Counted from the stretch's first letter, positions 32,338-41,377 are shown. The stretch: 64,000 nt of DNA from Thalassobacillus_A hwangdonensis (GCF_042675915.1 NZ_JBHTKL010000002.1:124001-188000), one strand, 5' to 3'. Made by a program: numbers and translations. The notes: a model not told the origin generated them from the letters alone.

Positions 32338-32461
32338 GGGTTGGTTGGAAAATGACTCGCTTTCCTGCGGGGATGACGGCAAGCCTCCTCGAGCTATCGC
32401 TCTGTGGGGTCTTGCCAGTCAATCCATTCCCGCGGGAGTCTCGCCATTTTCCAACCAACCC
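32338..32461 (-). repeat. Interspersed element E, copy 2, with 17 bp terminal inverted repeats
   Basis: The inner part has CGCTTTCCTGCGGGG at one end and CCCGCGGGAGTCTCGC at the other. It is bounded by perfect 17 bp inverted repeats, GGGTTGGTTGGAAAATG (32338-32354) and its complement (32445-32461). It lies opposite in orientation to copy 3, 100 bp further on. Confidence 0.82.
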
Positions 32462-32563
32462 ACTTAAAAATAATTAAAAAGCATCGTTATTTGCTGGACC
32501 TTCTTTTGTCTAGGGGTACAGAGGGAGATCTTGAATAAGGTTCGTGTCCTCTTATCAATCGGA

Positions 32564-32664
32564 CGAACTGTGAGACTCCCGCGGGAGAAGGATCTAGGCG
32601 AGATCCCACAGGGCTTGTAGCCCGAGGAAGCTCGCCAGGTCCCCCGCAGGAAAGCGAGCAGTTT
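32564..32664 (+). repeat. Interspersed element E, copy 3
   Basis: GAGACTCCCGCGGG at the left and CCCCGCAGGAAAGCGAG at the right, with GAGATCCCACAGGG inside. A weak outer dyad, GAACTG/CAGTTTC, flanks it. The 486 bp gap between yteA and the kinase-like gene holds copies 2 and 3 and nothing else I can identify. Confidence 0.78.
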
Positions 32665-32789
32665 CCCTCGCCCCCCTGACTCTTTTTTAGGGACGAACCA
32701 AGAACATCATCTAGCGAATTTCTGCAATAGAGGAAATTGCGTGGAAAAGATAGAAATAGTATGGAAGGTCATGTCGAAAGGGGTTGTAT

Positions 32790-33716
32790 ATGGACGTAAA
32801 AGCACTACTGCAAAAGCTATGGGAGAGCCCGATCGAAGAATTGACATACATAAACAAAGGCTTCTCACCAGATGAAAAGTACCGCCTCCAACTAGCTGAT
32901 GGCGAACGTTACTTCATTAAACTATGCTCCAAAGAATACGCAACACGAAAACAAGAAGAATTCACCCATATGAAAAACTTCAAAGCGATGGGAGTGCCAG
33001 TACCAGAACCGATCTTCTTCTATACGTTCGATGAAGCTCCGTACTGTGTTCAATGCTTTGAATACATCGACGGTAAAGACGGCGAAGATGCATTACCTGA
33101 AATGACAGAAGAACAGCAGTACAACGTCGGTGTGCAAGCGGGAAGGGCGCTGCGCAAAATAAACACGGTCCCTTTGGAACATGCCTCCGAGACATGGGAA
33201 TCCTACCGGATGAATAAATATGATAATTACATGCTTGCCGTTAAGGATTTGAAAGATGTCCGTCTCGACTTGAAAAGCGTCGATGCATTTGTACAACAAC
33301 ATAAACATTTACTTAAGAATAGACCTCTCGTCTTCAACCATGATGATTTCCATCCCTGCAATCTGATGGTCTCTTCTCAAGGCCTAGAAGCGGTCATCGA
33401 CTTTGATCGATTCGACTGGGAAGATCCGTATCACGAGTTTTATAAGATGGCATTATTCTCAAGGAATATAAGCGTACCTTTTTGCGTGGGGCAGGTGCAT
33501 GGATACTTTGATGATGAAGTACCTGAAGATTTCTGGGATTACTATGCGTTGTACGCAGCTATGACCTTCGCTGCTGATATCGTTTGGTCAACAAGGTTTT
33601 CACAGGACCAAATTGAACATTCCTACACGCGCTTGTCGAGAATATTGGAAGATCACGATCATTTTAAACGCTGTATGCCAAAATGGTATGCCGAATATGA
33701 CGCAGGTGAAATGTGA
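32790..33716 (+). CDS. Aminoglycoside phosphotransferase-family (APH-like) kinase
   Basis: A 308-residue kinase-fold protein. The catalytic loop VFNHDDFHPCNLM (His-Asp-x5-Asn) and the DFG-like VIDFDRFDWEDP fit the APH/choline-kinase superfamily. EYIDGKDGEDALPEM is the hinge. The substrate cannot be told; most chromosomal members phosphorylate small metabolites, not drugs. ATG at 32790 follows GAAAGGGG. It overlaps the next gene as TGATG. Confidence 0.85.
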   Translation: MDVKALLQKLWESPIEELTYINKGFSPDEKYRLQLADGERYFIKLCSKEYATRKQEEFTHMKNFKAMGVPVPEPIFFYTFDEAPYCVQCFEYIDGKDGEDALPEMTEEQQYNVGVQAGRALRKINTVPLEHASETWESYRMNKYDNYMLAVKDLKDVRLDLKSVDAFVQQHKHLLKNRPLVFNHDDFHPCNLMVSSQGLEAVIDFDRFDWEDPYHEFYKMALFSRNISVPFCVGQVHGYFDDEVPEDFWDYYALYAAMTFAADIVWSTRFSQDQIEHSYTRLSRILEDHDHFKRCMPKWYAEYDAGEM

Positions 33717-34462
33717 TGACTGAATGGAAACCAAGCCGCTTTACAAATGCTCAGCGGTATGATGCCGCTTACGCTATCTTGGAAAAATTGAAAGATACAT
33801 ACGGAGAAGAGTTGCTTGCAGTGGCAGTGGAAGGGTCTACAGCGAAGCGGCTGGATCATGCTTATTCCGATTTGGAACTGCAGGTGGTGCTGGACCGGAA
33901 ATCTTATCACAGGTGGCATGCCTTTTTTTATCAAGGGTTGTTCACAGGCATCAGTTATAACTCATTGGAGCGTGTGCGTGAGGATGCTGCTACGATCGAC
34001 TACGAGTGGCCGGTGAGCGGAGATGGGTTTTCCGAGTCGGAAGTACTTTACGATCCAGGTTTTCTATACCATGAGCTTCGCAGGATAAACAAACATGCTG
34101 TTTCGGAAGCGGATTTTATGGCATTGATTTATGAAGCGCTGATGGACTTGTATGAACATGTGTACAAGATTTTCACGTTGAGATCAGATGAGACGATTGC
34201 ACTCCATCAGGAAATAGCCTCAATCGGCTATTGGGCGGCGATAACTGTCGGCCTTGCGAATCGACATCAATTCCCATCTGCGAAACGAATGGTGATCGAA
34301 AGCACGCAGCTGGCAGATACCCCGCAGGATTACGGTCAGTTAATCGGGGAGCTGTATGAAGGGGATGCGACTCAAGCTACAGAAAAGCTGTGGCGTGCGT
34401 TCACGAAGTGGGCGGAACAGAAAGAGATAACTGTAAAAGATGATGCATTGCACTCAATCTAG
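33716..34462 (+). CDS. Nucleotidyltransferase with kanamycin-nucleotidyltransferase-like C-terminus
   Basis: A 248-residue protein. The nucleotidyltransferase motif GSTAKRLDHAYSDLEL (G-S then D-x-E) lies near residue 41, followed by a helical C-terminal half of the ANT(4')-like kind. The family transfers AMP to hydroxyl groups, including of aminoglycosides. Its start is coupled to the APH-like gene (TGATG), so the two may act on related substrates. Drug resistance is not shown by the sequence alone. Confidence 0.78.
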   Translation: MTEWKPSRFTNAQRYDAAYAILEKLKDTYGEELLAVAVEGSTAKRLDHAYSDLELQVVLDRKSYHRWHAFFYQGLFTGISYNSLERVREDAATIDYEWPVSGDGFSESEVLYDPGFLYHELRRINKHAVSEADFMALIYEALMDLYEHVYKIFTLRSDETIALHQEIASIGYWAAITVGLANRHQFPSAKRMVIESTQLADTPQDYGQLIGELYEGDATQATEKLWRAFTKWAEQKEITVKDDALHSI

Positions 34463-34473
34463 GAGGTAGTTTT

Positions 34474-35037
34474 ATGGAAGAAAAAACATTCTATCCTTTT
34501 CCTGAATTGGAGACCGAACGGTTGATGCTGAGGGAAGTGTGTCCAGATGATGCGGAAAGTATGTTCGAAACATTCGGCAACAAGGAAGCGATGGAGTATT
34601 ACGGTATGCATGTTCATGAAACGGTCGAAGATACGAATCAGCTAATCGAACGGATGCAGACAAATCTTGAAGCGGGCAAATCGATTCGATGGGCAATTGT
34701 CGATAAAAAGTCGGGAAAGTGCATCGGAACATGCGGATTTCACCGTCTTGATGAACATAAAAAACGGGGGGAAGTAGGCTATGAAATTAACCCTTCGCTT
34801 TGGAGAAAAGGCTATATGAAGGAAGCGTTACACGCCATAATTTATTATGGATTCGAAGGCTTCGGGTTTCATCGTATCGAAGGAATTGTCCTTGGCAACA
34901 ATGAGCCATCCAAACAGCTATTGCGGAAACTGAACTTCACACATGAAGGGTCATTGACGGACCGCTATTATTTCCGTGACCGGTTTTGGGATGAGCATTA
35001 CTTTGGCTTGATCAATCCGAATGGAGGGGTAAAATGA
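34474..35037 (+). CDS. RimJ/RimL-type GNAT acetyltransferase
   Basis: A 187-residue GNAT. LETERLMLREVCPDDAESMF opens the domain, GEVGYEINPSLWRKGYMKEAL is the acetyl-CoA loop region, and NEPSKQLLRKLNFTHEG is the closing helix. The substrate is unknown. It starts 12 bases after the nucleotidyltransferase stop with AGGAGG, and its TGA overlaps the next ATG. Confidence 0.87.
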   Translation: MEEKTFYPFPELETERLMLREVCPDDAESMFETFGNKEAMEYYGMHVHETVEDTNQLIERMQTNLEAGKSIRWAIVDKKSGKCIGTCGFHRLDEHKKRGEVGYEINPSLWRKGYMKEALHAIIYYGFEGFGFHRIEGIVLGNNEPSKQLLRKLNFTHEGSLTDRYYFRDRFWDEHYFGLINPNGGVK

Positions 35038-36020
35038 AGGTTTTGATTCTTGGTGGCACGGTATTCGTAGGTAGGCATATTGTAGAGCAAGCGCTTGAAA
35101 GAGGACACGAAGTAACCTTATTCAATCGAGGGAAGACGAACAATGACCTATTTCCTGAAGTGGAGAAACTTATCGGAGACAGGGATGATAAACTGAAAAG
35201 TCTTGAAGGACGTCAGTGGGATGTCGTCATTGATACCACTGGCTATGTGCCGCGTATCGTTGAACAATCTGCAAAGCTGCTGAAAGACCATGTAAAGAAG
35301 TATGTGTTCGTTTCTACCATCTCTGTCTACAAGGATTATAAGGAGAAATATTTAAGTGAAGACTACCCTAAAGGGGAGTGGGATGCGACTACTGAAGAGG
35401 TAACCGGGGGAACCTATGGTCCGATGAAGTTCGAATGTGAACGCCGTCTTCAGGAAATCCTTTCACCGGGCCAGCTTACCGTTGTGCGTCCAGGTTTGAT
35501 TGTCGGACCAAATGATCCAACCGACCGCTTCTCCTATTGGGTCGATCGCTACAATCGAGGTGGAGAAATACTTGTGCCGGACTTACAGGACCAGCCGATT
35601 CAGGTCATTGATGTGCGAGATTTAGCTTCATGGATGATCGCTCTTGCAGAATCTGGAGAGACTGGGACGTACAATGCCACCGGATATGACGAAAGTCCGT
35701 CATGGAACGATTTTCTGGAATCGCTTAAGAAAGCTTCCTCTTCCAATGTTACAGAAGTCAAAGTAGACCCGGAGAAATTGCTGAAGACAGATGTAAGACC
35801 GTTTGTAGATATCCCTTTATGGATTCCGAAAAGTGAGCAGTCTCCGCATGGCTATTTCCTTGTCGATAATCAAAGTGCACGAAAAAAAGGGCTTAAGTTC
35901 CGTCCATTGCTGGAAACGATCGAAGACACGAAAGCTTGGCTGGAAGAGACGGGCAGAGAAATGACAAAAGCAGGCTTGGATGCAGACCAGGAGAGGGAAT
36001 TACTGAGAACGCTCAGATAG
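35034..36020 (+). CDS. NAD-dependent epimerase/reductase (extended SDR)
   Basis: A 328-residue Rossmann protein. The nucleotide loop is LILGGTVFVGRHIVEQAL. YGPMKFECE holds the Y-x3-K catalytic pair, and STISVY the Ser. VVRPGLIVGPNDPTDRFSYWVDR is typical of the isoflavone-reductase/epimerase-like group. The substrate is unknown. It overlaps the acetyltransferase by four bases and is the fourth gene of the operon starting at 32790. Confidence 0.85.
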   Translation: MKVLILGGTVFVGRHIVEQALERGHEVTLFNRGKTNNDLFPEVEKLIGDRDDKLKSLEGRQWDVVIDTTGYVPRIVEQSAKLLKDHVKKYVFVSTISVYKDYKEKYLSEDYPKGEWDATTEEVTGGTYGPMKFECERRLQEILSPGQLTVVRPGLIVGPNDPTDRFSYWVDRYNRGGEILVPDLQDQPIQVIDVRDLASWMIALAESGETGTYNATGYDESPSWNDFLESLKKASSSNVTEVKVDPEKLLKTDVRPFVDIPLWIPKSEQSPHGYFLVDNQSARKKGLKFRPLLETIEDTKAWLEETGREMTKAGLDADQERELLRTLR

Positions 36021-36100
36021 TTCCAAATTGTTCTAGTTTATGAACGGCAAAGAAAGGCAAGATGGAAGGGGATAGGCAAAAAGGAAAGAGAGGAAACAAC

Positions 36101-37414
36101 ATGAAACCAGCTTCAAATTCCACAAGAATGTGGGTATCGATGAAAGACAGCTTCTGGTTTTTACCAGCGGTGTACGGAGTGATTTCCGTTCTGGCTGTAG
36201 TTCTGGTCACAATCGTTGACTTCTTACTGCTGCCAGTCATTCAGAATGTCGTCCCTGACATCGTGCTCACAAACCAGGATATTGCAAAATCATTATACAG
36301 CGCACTGATTACAGCAATTCTTACGATGACGACCATCAGTTTTTCAACAATCATGGTCGTTTTGACCACCTACACGACCCAGTTTTCACCAAGGACGCTG
36401 CAGGATTTCATGAAAAACCGGATGACCCAGCACGTGTTGGGAGTCTATTCCTTCAGTTTCATCTTTGCATTACTCAATCTGCTGCTGTTGACTGAAGATA
36501 AAAAACGGTTGATGGTAAGTCCGTTTTTCACTGTGGTCGTTTCTATCGTCTGTCTGGCCTTTTTCATCTTGTTTATCCATCACTCTTCCAGGTTCGTTCA
36601 AGTAAATAATCTGATTGGTCAAATAAGATATAGAACAACGAAAATCATTAGAGGAACTTTCTCTAAGCGGGACTTTCAAGAAAAGACGGAGTGGGATGAA
36701 GAGGAAATCACCGCATTGAAGCGTGAGGATCCTCAGGTCATCCTGGCCAATGAGACGGGGTATATCCAGCAGCTTCAATTGAAGAATCTCATTCAATGGG
36801 CGAAAGAAGAAGGAGCAGTTCTTGAAGCGGAATTTGACATCGGTGATTATATTCAGGAAGGAATGCCGATCTTCAAGTGCTGGTGCAGCAGAGAGATGGA
36901 AGCAGAAGAGAAATGTCAGGAATATCTTCTGATCGGTAACGAACGAGTCGATAACCAGGACATTGAGTTCTCGATTCAAAAGCTGGTCGAAATCTCTGTC
37001 AAAGCTATCTCTCCTAGCATCAATGATCCCCATACCGCTATCAACTGTATCAACCGAATAGGTTTCCTGCTGTCGGAGTTAGGAAGGCACTATGTTCCGA
37101 ACCGTTATTATGCTTGTGATGACGATCAGTTAAGACTGATCATGGAGCCAAAGCCTTTCAGGGAATACCTGTACAAGAGCTTTTACCAAATCCGTATTTA
37201 CGGAAGTGATGACATTTCCGTAATGAATGGGGTACTAGAGGCTTTGTATAAAGTTGCTACAGTCAATGGTGAGGATGTCAAAGAAGATGTATGGAGTTTC
37301 AGCGATTACATGAGGGAAGCATTTCATGTAGACCCTAATAGCCTCGACTACATCTACTTCAAGAAACAAGTAGAAAAACTAGCCGCAGCATGTAATAAAA
37401 CAGTTTCAATGTAA
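36101..37414 (+). CDS. DUF2254 family membrane protein (second copy)
   Basis: A 437-residue paralogue of the protein at 7955-9337. About four membrane segments lie in the first 180 residues, with VVLTTYTTQFSPRTLQDF shortly after the second. The C-terminal soluble part has SVKAISPSINDPHTAINCI. Function is unknown. ATG at 36101 is chosen for its AGAGAGG site. Nothing nearby explains a role. Confidence 0.82.
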   Translation: MKPASNSTRMWVSMKDSFWFLPAVYGVISVLAVVLVTIVDFLLLPVIQNVVPDIVLTNQDIAKSLYSALITAILTMTTISFSTIMVVLTTYTTQFSPRTLQDFMKNRMTQHVLGVYSFSFIFALLNLLLLTEDKKRLMVSPFFTVVVSIVCLAFFILFIHHSSRFVQVNNLIGQIRYRTTKIIRGTFSKRDFQEKTEWDEEEITALKREDPQVILANETGYIQQLQLKNLIQWAKEEGAVLEAEFDIGDYIQEGMPIFKCWCSREMEAEEKCQEYLLIGNERVDNQDIEFSIQKLVEISVKAISPSINDPHTAINCINRIGFLLSELGRHYVPNRYYACDDDQLRLIMEPKPFREYLYKSFYQIRIYGSDDISVMNGVLEALYKVATVNGEDVKEDVWSFSDYMREAFHVDPNSLDYIYFKKQVEKLAAACNKTVSM

Positions 37415-37448
37415 TGATTAGATATAAAATATGCTATAGAAAAGTGAA

Positions 37449-37490
37449 AGGACCAAACCATATCAGATGGTTTGGTCCTCTCATTTTTTT
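37449..37490 (+). terminator. Intrinsic terminator
   Basis: A perfect 13 bp stem, AGGACCAAACCAT and its complement (37449-37461 with 37467-37479), followed by a T run. Confidence 0.85.
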
Positions 37491-37507
37491 AGCTTCTATC
37501 AATAAAA

Positions 37508-38185
37508 TCATTCCGTCAGACGGTATTTTTTGTTCATGAGCTTGGAAGTGACCACCATCAGCACCCCTGCAACTAGAAACAGGACGCCTCCTGCTTCAAT
37601 CACAAAACCCATTTGCGGAATGATGCGGGGAGCAGAAACAAACACGAGCATTCCGAGAGATCCTACAAGAGCAGGCACTCCATAGCTGATCCATTTATTC
37701 ATTTCTTTGAACGTCGTGTACTGGATCCATTTCAACAGGAAAACGACGACAAGAGCCATTCCGAGACTATAAACAAGTACGGTGATCAAAGAGCTGACTA
37801 CATAAAACTCCTGATCAATATCGATGAAAAAGCTTCCGATCGTTTCAATCGTTCCTTTTGCAATCGCCATCCACCCAAGGCCGATAAATCCTAAGTACAG
37901 CAGGAAGATCCCTAAGCTCTTTCCTGTTTCTTTGGGTAGCTGTTTAAGCATTTCTTTACAGTAGGCTTTCGGATCATCCCCGAATACATCCTCTGCCGAA
38001 CGCCCTTCCTCCTGCGCCTCAAGTAGGTGATCGAGCAATTCCATCAACAGTTCTTCCACCTGCTGTTCTGATTTCATGATGTCGGTACGGATATAGAGCA
38101 TCATGTTCGAGTAGTACTCCTCATTTTCTTCAGTCAGCAGCTTCCTTTTCTTATTGTTCTCATGGATCAAGTCCTTCGCATTCAT
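37508..38185 (-). CDS. DUF1129/HAAS-like membrane protein
   Basis: A 225-residue protein. The N-terminal 90 residues are a soluble helical domain (QQVEELLMELLDHLLEAQEEGRSAEDVFG) typical of the HAAS/DUF1129 signalling fold. Four to five membrane segments follow. Such proteins are usually encoded right after a PadR repressor, as here (TGATG coupling), and their role is unknown. Confidence 0.78.
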   Translation of the reverse strand: MNAKDLIHENNKKRKLLTEENEEYYSNMMLYIRTDIMKSEQQVEELLMELLDHLLEAQEEGRSAEDVFGDDPKAYCKEMLKQLPKETGKSLGIFLLYLGFIGLGWMAIAKGTIETIGSFFIDIDQEFYVVSSLITVLVYSLGMALVVVFLLKWIQYTTFKEMNKWISYGVPALVGSLGMLVFVSAPRIIPQMGFVIEAGGVLFLVAGVLMVVTSKLMNKKYRLTE

Positions 38186-38514
38186 CACACGTTCCCCCTG
38201 TCGATCAATTTATCTACCGGCTTTTTGATGCTGCTCCATTCTTTCTGGAATATCTCATAAGCGTCATAACCTGCGTCTGTCATGGTGTAATATTTACGTT
38301 TTGGACCGTTGGGGGAAACTTTCATCTCTCCTTGAATCAGTCCTTCTTTTTGCAGTCGTAACAGAATAGGATAGATCGAGCCTTCACTGACATCGTTCAG
38401 TCCATACTGCTGCAGGCGGATGGACAACTCATACCCATATACTGTTTCCGAATGGATGATGGCAAGGATGCAGCCCTCGAGAATCCCTTTCAATAATTGA
38501 CTTCTTAGTGACAT
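38185..38514 (-). CDS. PadR-family transcriptional regulator
   Basis: A 109-residue winged-helix repressor. LLKGILEGCILAIIHSETVYGYELSIRL, then SEGSIYPILLRLQKEGLI and GPKRKYYTMTDAGYDAY are the PadR core. ATG at 38514 has GAGGAG seven bases upstream; the longer reading has none. It is the first gene of a two-gene operon and probably represses it. Confidence 0.9.
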   Translation of the reverse strand: MSLRSQLLKGILEGCILAIIHSETVYGYELSIRLQQYGLNDVSEGSIYPILLRLQKEGLIQGEMKVSPNGPKRKYYTMTDAGYDAYEIFQKEWSSIKKPVDKLIDRGNV

Positions 38515-38533
38515 GAGATAACTCCTCACTATT

Positions 38534-38586
38534 TTGTAATACAAGATACCAAGTCTTTATAAAGCTAACTTGTTTAACAAGATAGC
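38534..38586. promoter_or_regulatory. Dyads upstream of padR, likely operator region
   Basis: TTGTA-A-TACAA (38534-38544) and a 23 bp dyad, GCTA-A-CTTGTT-T-AACAAG-A-TAGC (38564-38586), lie 20 to 72 bp upstream of the padR start. Autoregulatory PadR operators are dyads of this kind. Confidence 0.45.
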
Positions 38587-38707
38587 TAAAGTCATATTAA
38601 CTGATTTTTACATTTTTGACAATAGCCTTTTATCATTATTCGAAAAGCGAATGTTTTGGTAAAATAGTAGACATGATTCAAATTGGCTTAAAAAGGAGAA
38701 AACCGGA

Positions 38708-39529
38708 ATGTTTGAGTGGAAAAATATTTACCGCGGCATGCTGATGGGGGCAAGTGACGTCGTACCAGGTGTCAGTGGTGGAACCATCGCGGTCGTATTG
38801 GGGATCTATGATCAGCTGATCGAATCGATCAACGGATTTTTCAGCCGGGAGTGGAAGAAACATCTGAAGTTCCTGCTTCCGTTAGGGTTAGGGATTGTCA
38901 CTTCGATTGTTCTCCTGAGCAGGGTGATCAATTGGCTGTTTGAAAATTATCCAGGACCGACGAAGTTCTTTTTCCTCGGATTGATCATTGGCGTGTTGCC
39001 GTACTTAGCGCATAAAGGGGACATGAAGCATAAGTTCCGAATGAAACACTATGTGCTGTTATTAATTGGTGCAGTTATTGTCGCTTCGATGGTGTTTTTC
39101 CAAGCAGGTGAGACAGAACCGATGACCGACTTTACATTAAGTACGTATCTGTTGTTGTTTGCTGCAGGATTCATTGCCAGCAGTGCGATGATTCTACCGG
39201 GTATCAGTGGCTCGTTCATCCTCTTGATCATCGGGGTGTACACAACGGTTACACATGGGATTGAGGAGTTCAAATTCGACGTCATTGCAGTGGTTGGTAT
39301 CGGGATCATTTTAGGAATCATCCTGATGAGTAAGGTCGTCCGTTTCTTTTTGGAAAATTACACGACGGGCACATTTGCCGTCATCATCGGTCTCGTTGTC
39401 GGATCTGTATTTGTCATCTTTCCAGGTTGGCCGGATAGTGTCGGATTGATGATTGCGGGGATTCTCTGCTTCGCAGGTGGCTTGTTGGCAGCTTATCTAT
39501 TAGGAAGAGTGGAATATAAGCAATCGTAA
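38708..39529 (+). CDS. DUF368 membrane protein, polyprenyl-phosphate transporter family
   Basis: A 273-residue membrane protein with about eight segments. The paired half-motifs GASDVVPGVSGGTIAVVLGIYDQ and SSAMILPGISGSFILLIIGVY are the DUF368 signature. Members (PopT) have been shown in other bacteria to recycle undecaprenyl phosphate across the membrane for cell-wall synthesis. AAAAGGAG precedes the ATG. It is a single gene. Confidence 0.88.
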   Translation: MFEWKNIYRGMLMGASDVVPGVSGGTIAVVLGIYDQLIESINGFFSREWKKHLKFLLPLGLGIVTSIVLLSRVINWLFENYPGPTKFFFLGLIIGVLPYLAHKGDMKHKFRMKHYVLLLIGAVIVASMVFFQAGETEPMTDFTLSTYLLLFAAGFIASSAMILPGISGSFILLIIGVYTTVTHGIEEFKFDVIAVVGIGIILGIILMSKVVRFFLENYTTGTFAVIIGLVVGSVFVIFPGWPDSVGLMIAGILCFAGGLLAAYLLGRVEYKQS

Positions 39530-39597
39530 GAAAAGACAAAAACGCTCGAAGCTATTATCATAGATGAAGGAATCATCACGAAAGGGGATTGGACAAA

Positions 39598-39915
39598 ATG
39601 GAATCCATTAAAACGTACGAAACATTCAATGAAATAATTGCAGGAGAGAAACCAGTGATCGTCAAATTCCATGCAGACTGGTGCCCGGACTGCCGTCGGA
39701 TGGATATGTTTATCGGAGAAATCCTGGAGGAATATAAAGACTACGCTTGGTTCGATATCAACCGCGACGAGCTTCCCGATGTGGCAGACCGTTACGAGGT
39801 GATGGGCATCCCAAGTATTCTCGTTTTCCAAAAAGGTGAAAAAATTGCGCACTTGCACAGTGCCTATGCAAAAACACCAGAAGAAGTGCAGGAATTCCTG
39901 CAGAAAAGTCTTTAA
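39598..39915 (+). CDS. Thioredoxin-family protein
   Basis: A 105-residue thioredoxin fold. VIVKFHADWCPDCRRMDMF carries a CPDC active site in place of CGPC, and VMGIPSILVF holds the cis-proline. It is cytoplasmic, with no signal. ATG at 39598 is nine bases after AAAGGGGA. The partner is unknown. Confidence 0.87.
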   Translation: MESIKTYETFNEIIAGEKPVIVKFHADWCPDCRRMDMFIGEILEEYKDYAWFDINRDELPDVADRYEVMGIPSILVFQKGEKIAHLHSAYAKTPEEVQEFLQKSL

Positions 39916-39933
39916 GATACATTGAAATGATTG

Positions 39934-39993
39934 GATGTCTCATATGATCTAGGTCGCTCCTTATAGAGGCGACCATTTGAGGCATCTTTTTTA
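39934..39993 (+). terminator. Compound terminator hairpin
   Basis: An outer stem GATGTCTCA/TGAGGCATC and an inner GGTCGC/GCGACC, then six T residues, after the thioredoxin gene. Confidence 0.65.
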
Positions 39994-40040
39994 ATAACTA
40001 TTTTCTTTCTGAATGATAGTTAAAAAATGAATACAGTTTC

Positions 40041-40207
40041 GATAAACGATTACACGTATTGGGTAATGTGGGGAGGGAATTCATAAGACTCCTGCGGAAA
40101 AACGGACGAGGCGAGACCCCGCAGCGTAGCGAGGAGGCTTGATCGTTCGTCCGCGGAAAGCGAGTGAATTCCTGGACCATATTCGATCATGAATAATATC
40201 GTTTATC
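40041..40207 (+). repeat. Interspersed element E, copy 4, in nested inverted repeats
   Basis: The core runs from GACTCCTGCGG at 40087 to CCGCGGAAAGCGAG near 40164, with GAGACCCCGCAGCG and GAGGAGGCTTG inside. It is framed by GGAATTCA/TGAATTCC and, further out, GATAAACGAT (40041-40050)/ATCGTTTATC (40198-40207). It fills most of the gap between the thioredoxin and oxidoreductase genes. Confidence 0.8.
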
Positions 40208-40234
40208 AATGCTGAATCGAAAGGAAGGGTGGAT

Positions 40235-41323
40235 ATGGGATCAAGAGTGATCTTAGTAGGTGGAGGACATGCGCACTTGAAAGCGGTCCAATCCATTATG
40301 GAAGAACGGCCCGCACACATCGAAGTGCTTTTGATTTCCCCGTCTTCCTATCAATATTACTCCGGGATGTTTTCTGGATATACAGAAGGCATTTATACGA
40401 AAGAGCAGATCCGCATCGATTTGAAGCAGCTCTGTGCACGTGCTGGCATACGCTTCATCGAAAAGACCGCCGTATTATTGAAAACGGCTGAGAAGAAACT
40501 GGTATGTGCGGATGGTTCTGTCTATCCTTTTGATGTGATCAGCTTCGATATCGGCTCTAAGAATGTACCTCAGGAACTGACGCAGGATGCTGTCCATTCA
40601 ATCAAGCCGAACTACACGTTCATTGACCATATTGATTCATTGCGTGAGAGCCGTTTTCCGTTGATAGTAGGAGGGGGCGCGGCAGGGACGGAGCTTGCTT
40701 TATCCATTCGGGCATATAAGCGGAGGAATAACCTTGAAGGTACCGTTAGATTGATCAGTAGTGAGGATGTGCTTTCATCTGAACCGAAGCTTACTTCCCT
40801 GAAATTGAAGCGGCTACTGAAAAAAAGCGGTGTACAGGTGTGGGACCATGAACGGGCTGTTGAGGTCCATGAAGATCACGTCAGGACAGACCGGAATAAT
40901 AAAGTCCGCCATACTGGAGTGCTTTGGCTTGGTGGTCCGGTAGCTCCGCCCATTTTCGAAAAGTCAGCATTACCTTTGGATGAACATGGGTTTGTATCCG
41001 TAGAAGGGACCTTGCAGGTGGAAGGGTATCCGTATATATTTGCCGCAGGAGATTGTGCCACGCTCAAAGACCACCGGGATCTTCCTAAGAACGGGGTTTA
41101 CGCGGTAAGACAGGGTCCTGTACTCTGGGGAAACATCCGGAAATACATCAATAAACAGGATGACCTCGAAACATTTGAACCACAAGCGCGCTACCTCTAT
41201 ATCCTTTCTACAGGGTTCCAGGAAGGGTTCCTCGTTTATGGTGCGTTCAGCATGCATGGCAAACAAGCGTGGAAAATCAAGAATAAAATCGACCAGGCAT
41301 TCATGGATGAATTCAAATTTTAA
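40235..41323 (+). CDS. NDH-2-like FAD pyridine-nucleotide oxidoreductase
   Basis: A 362-residue flavoprotein. The N-terminal FAD loop is VILVGGGHAHLKAVQSI, the second nucleotide loop is PLIVGGGAAGTELALSI, and IFAAGDCATLKDH is the FAD-closing motif. The G-G-G-H-A-H-L start is typical of the TIGR03169 group, often fused to or encoded beside selenide-water dikinase. The exact reaction is unknown. AAGGAAGG precedes the ATG at 40235. It converges on the YnjBCD-like operon. Confidence 0.85.
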   Translation: MGSRVILVGGGHAHLKAVQSIMEERPAHIEVLLISPSSYQYYSGMFSGYTEGIYTKEQIRIDLKQLCARAGIRFIEKTAVLLKTAEKKLVCADGSVYPFDVISFDIGSKNVPQELTQDAVHSIKPNYTFIDHIDSLRESRFPLIVGGGAAGTELALSIRAYKRRNNLEGTVRLISSEDVLSSEPKLTSLKLKRLLKKSGVQVWDHERAVEVHEDHVRTDRNNKVRHTGVLWLGGPVAPPIFEKSALPLDEHGFVSVEGTLQVEGYPYIFAAGDCATLKDHRDLPKNGVYAVRQGPVLWGNIRKYINKQDDLETFEPQARYLYILSTGFQEGFLVYGAFSMHGKQAWKIKNKIDQAFMDEFKF

Positions 41324-41332
41324 GTGTATAGG

Positions 41333-41377
41333 AAAGGAGAGGATTGCTCTATTTGTCAGAGCGGTCCTCTCCTTTTT
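41333..41377. terminator. Bidirectional terminator between convergent genes
   Basis: Stem AAAGGAGAGGA/TCCTCTCCTTT, with an inner GCTCT/AGAGC stem. The right arm overlaps the 3' end of the TVP38 gene. Confidence 0.75.

Noticed and set aside
36470..37033. 187-codon frame antisense to the second DUF2254 gene
   Set aside because: It is a shadow of conserved coding sequence without its own start signals.
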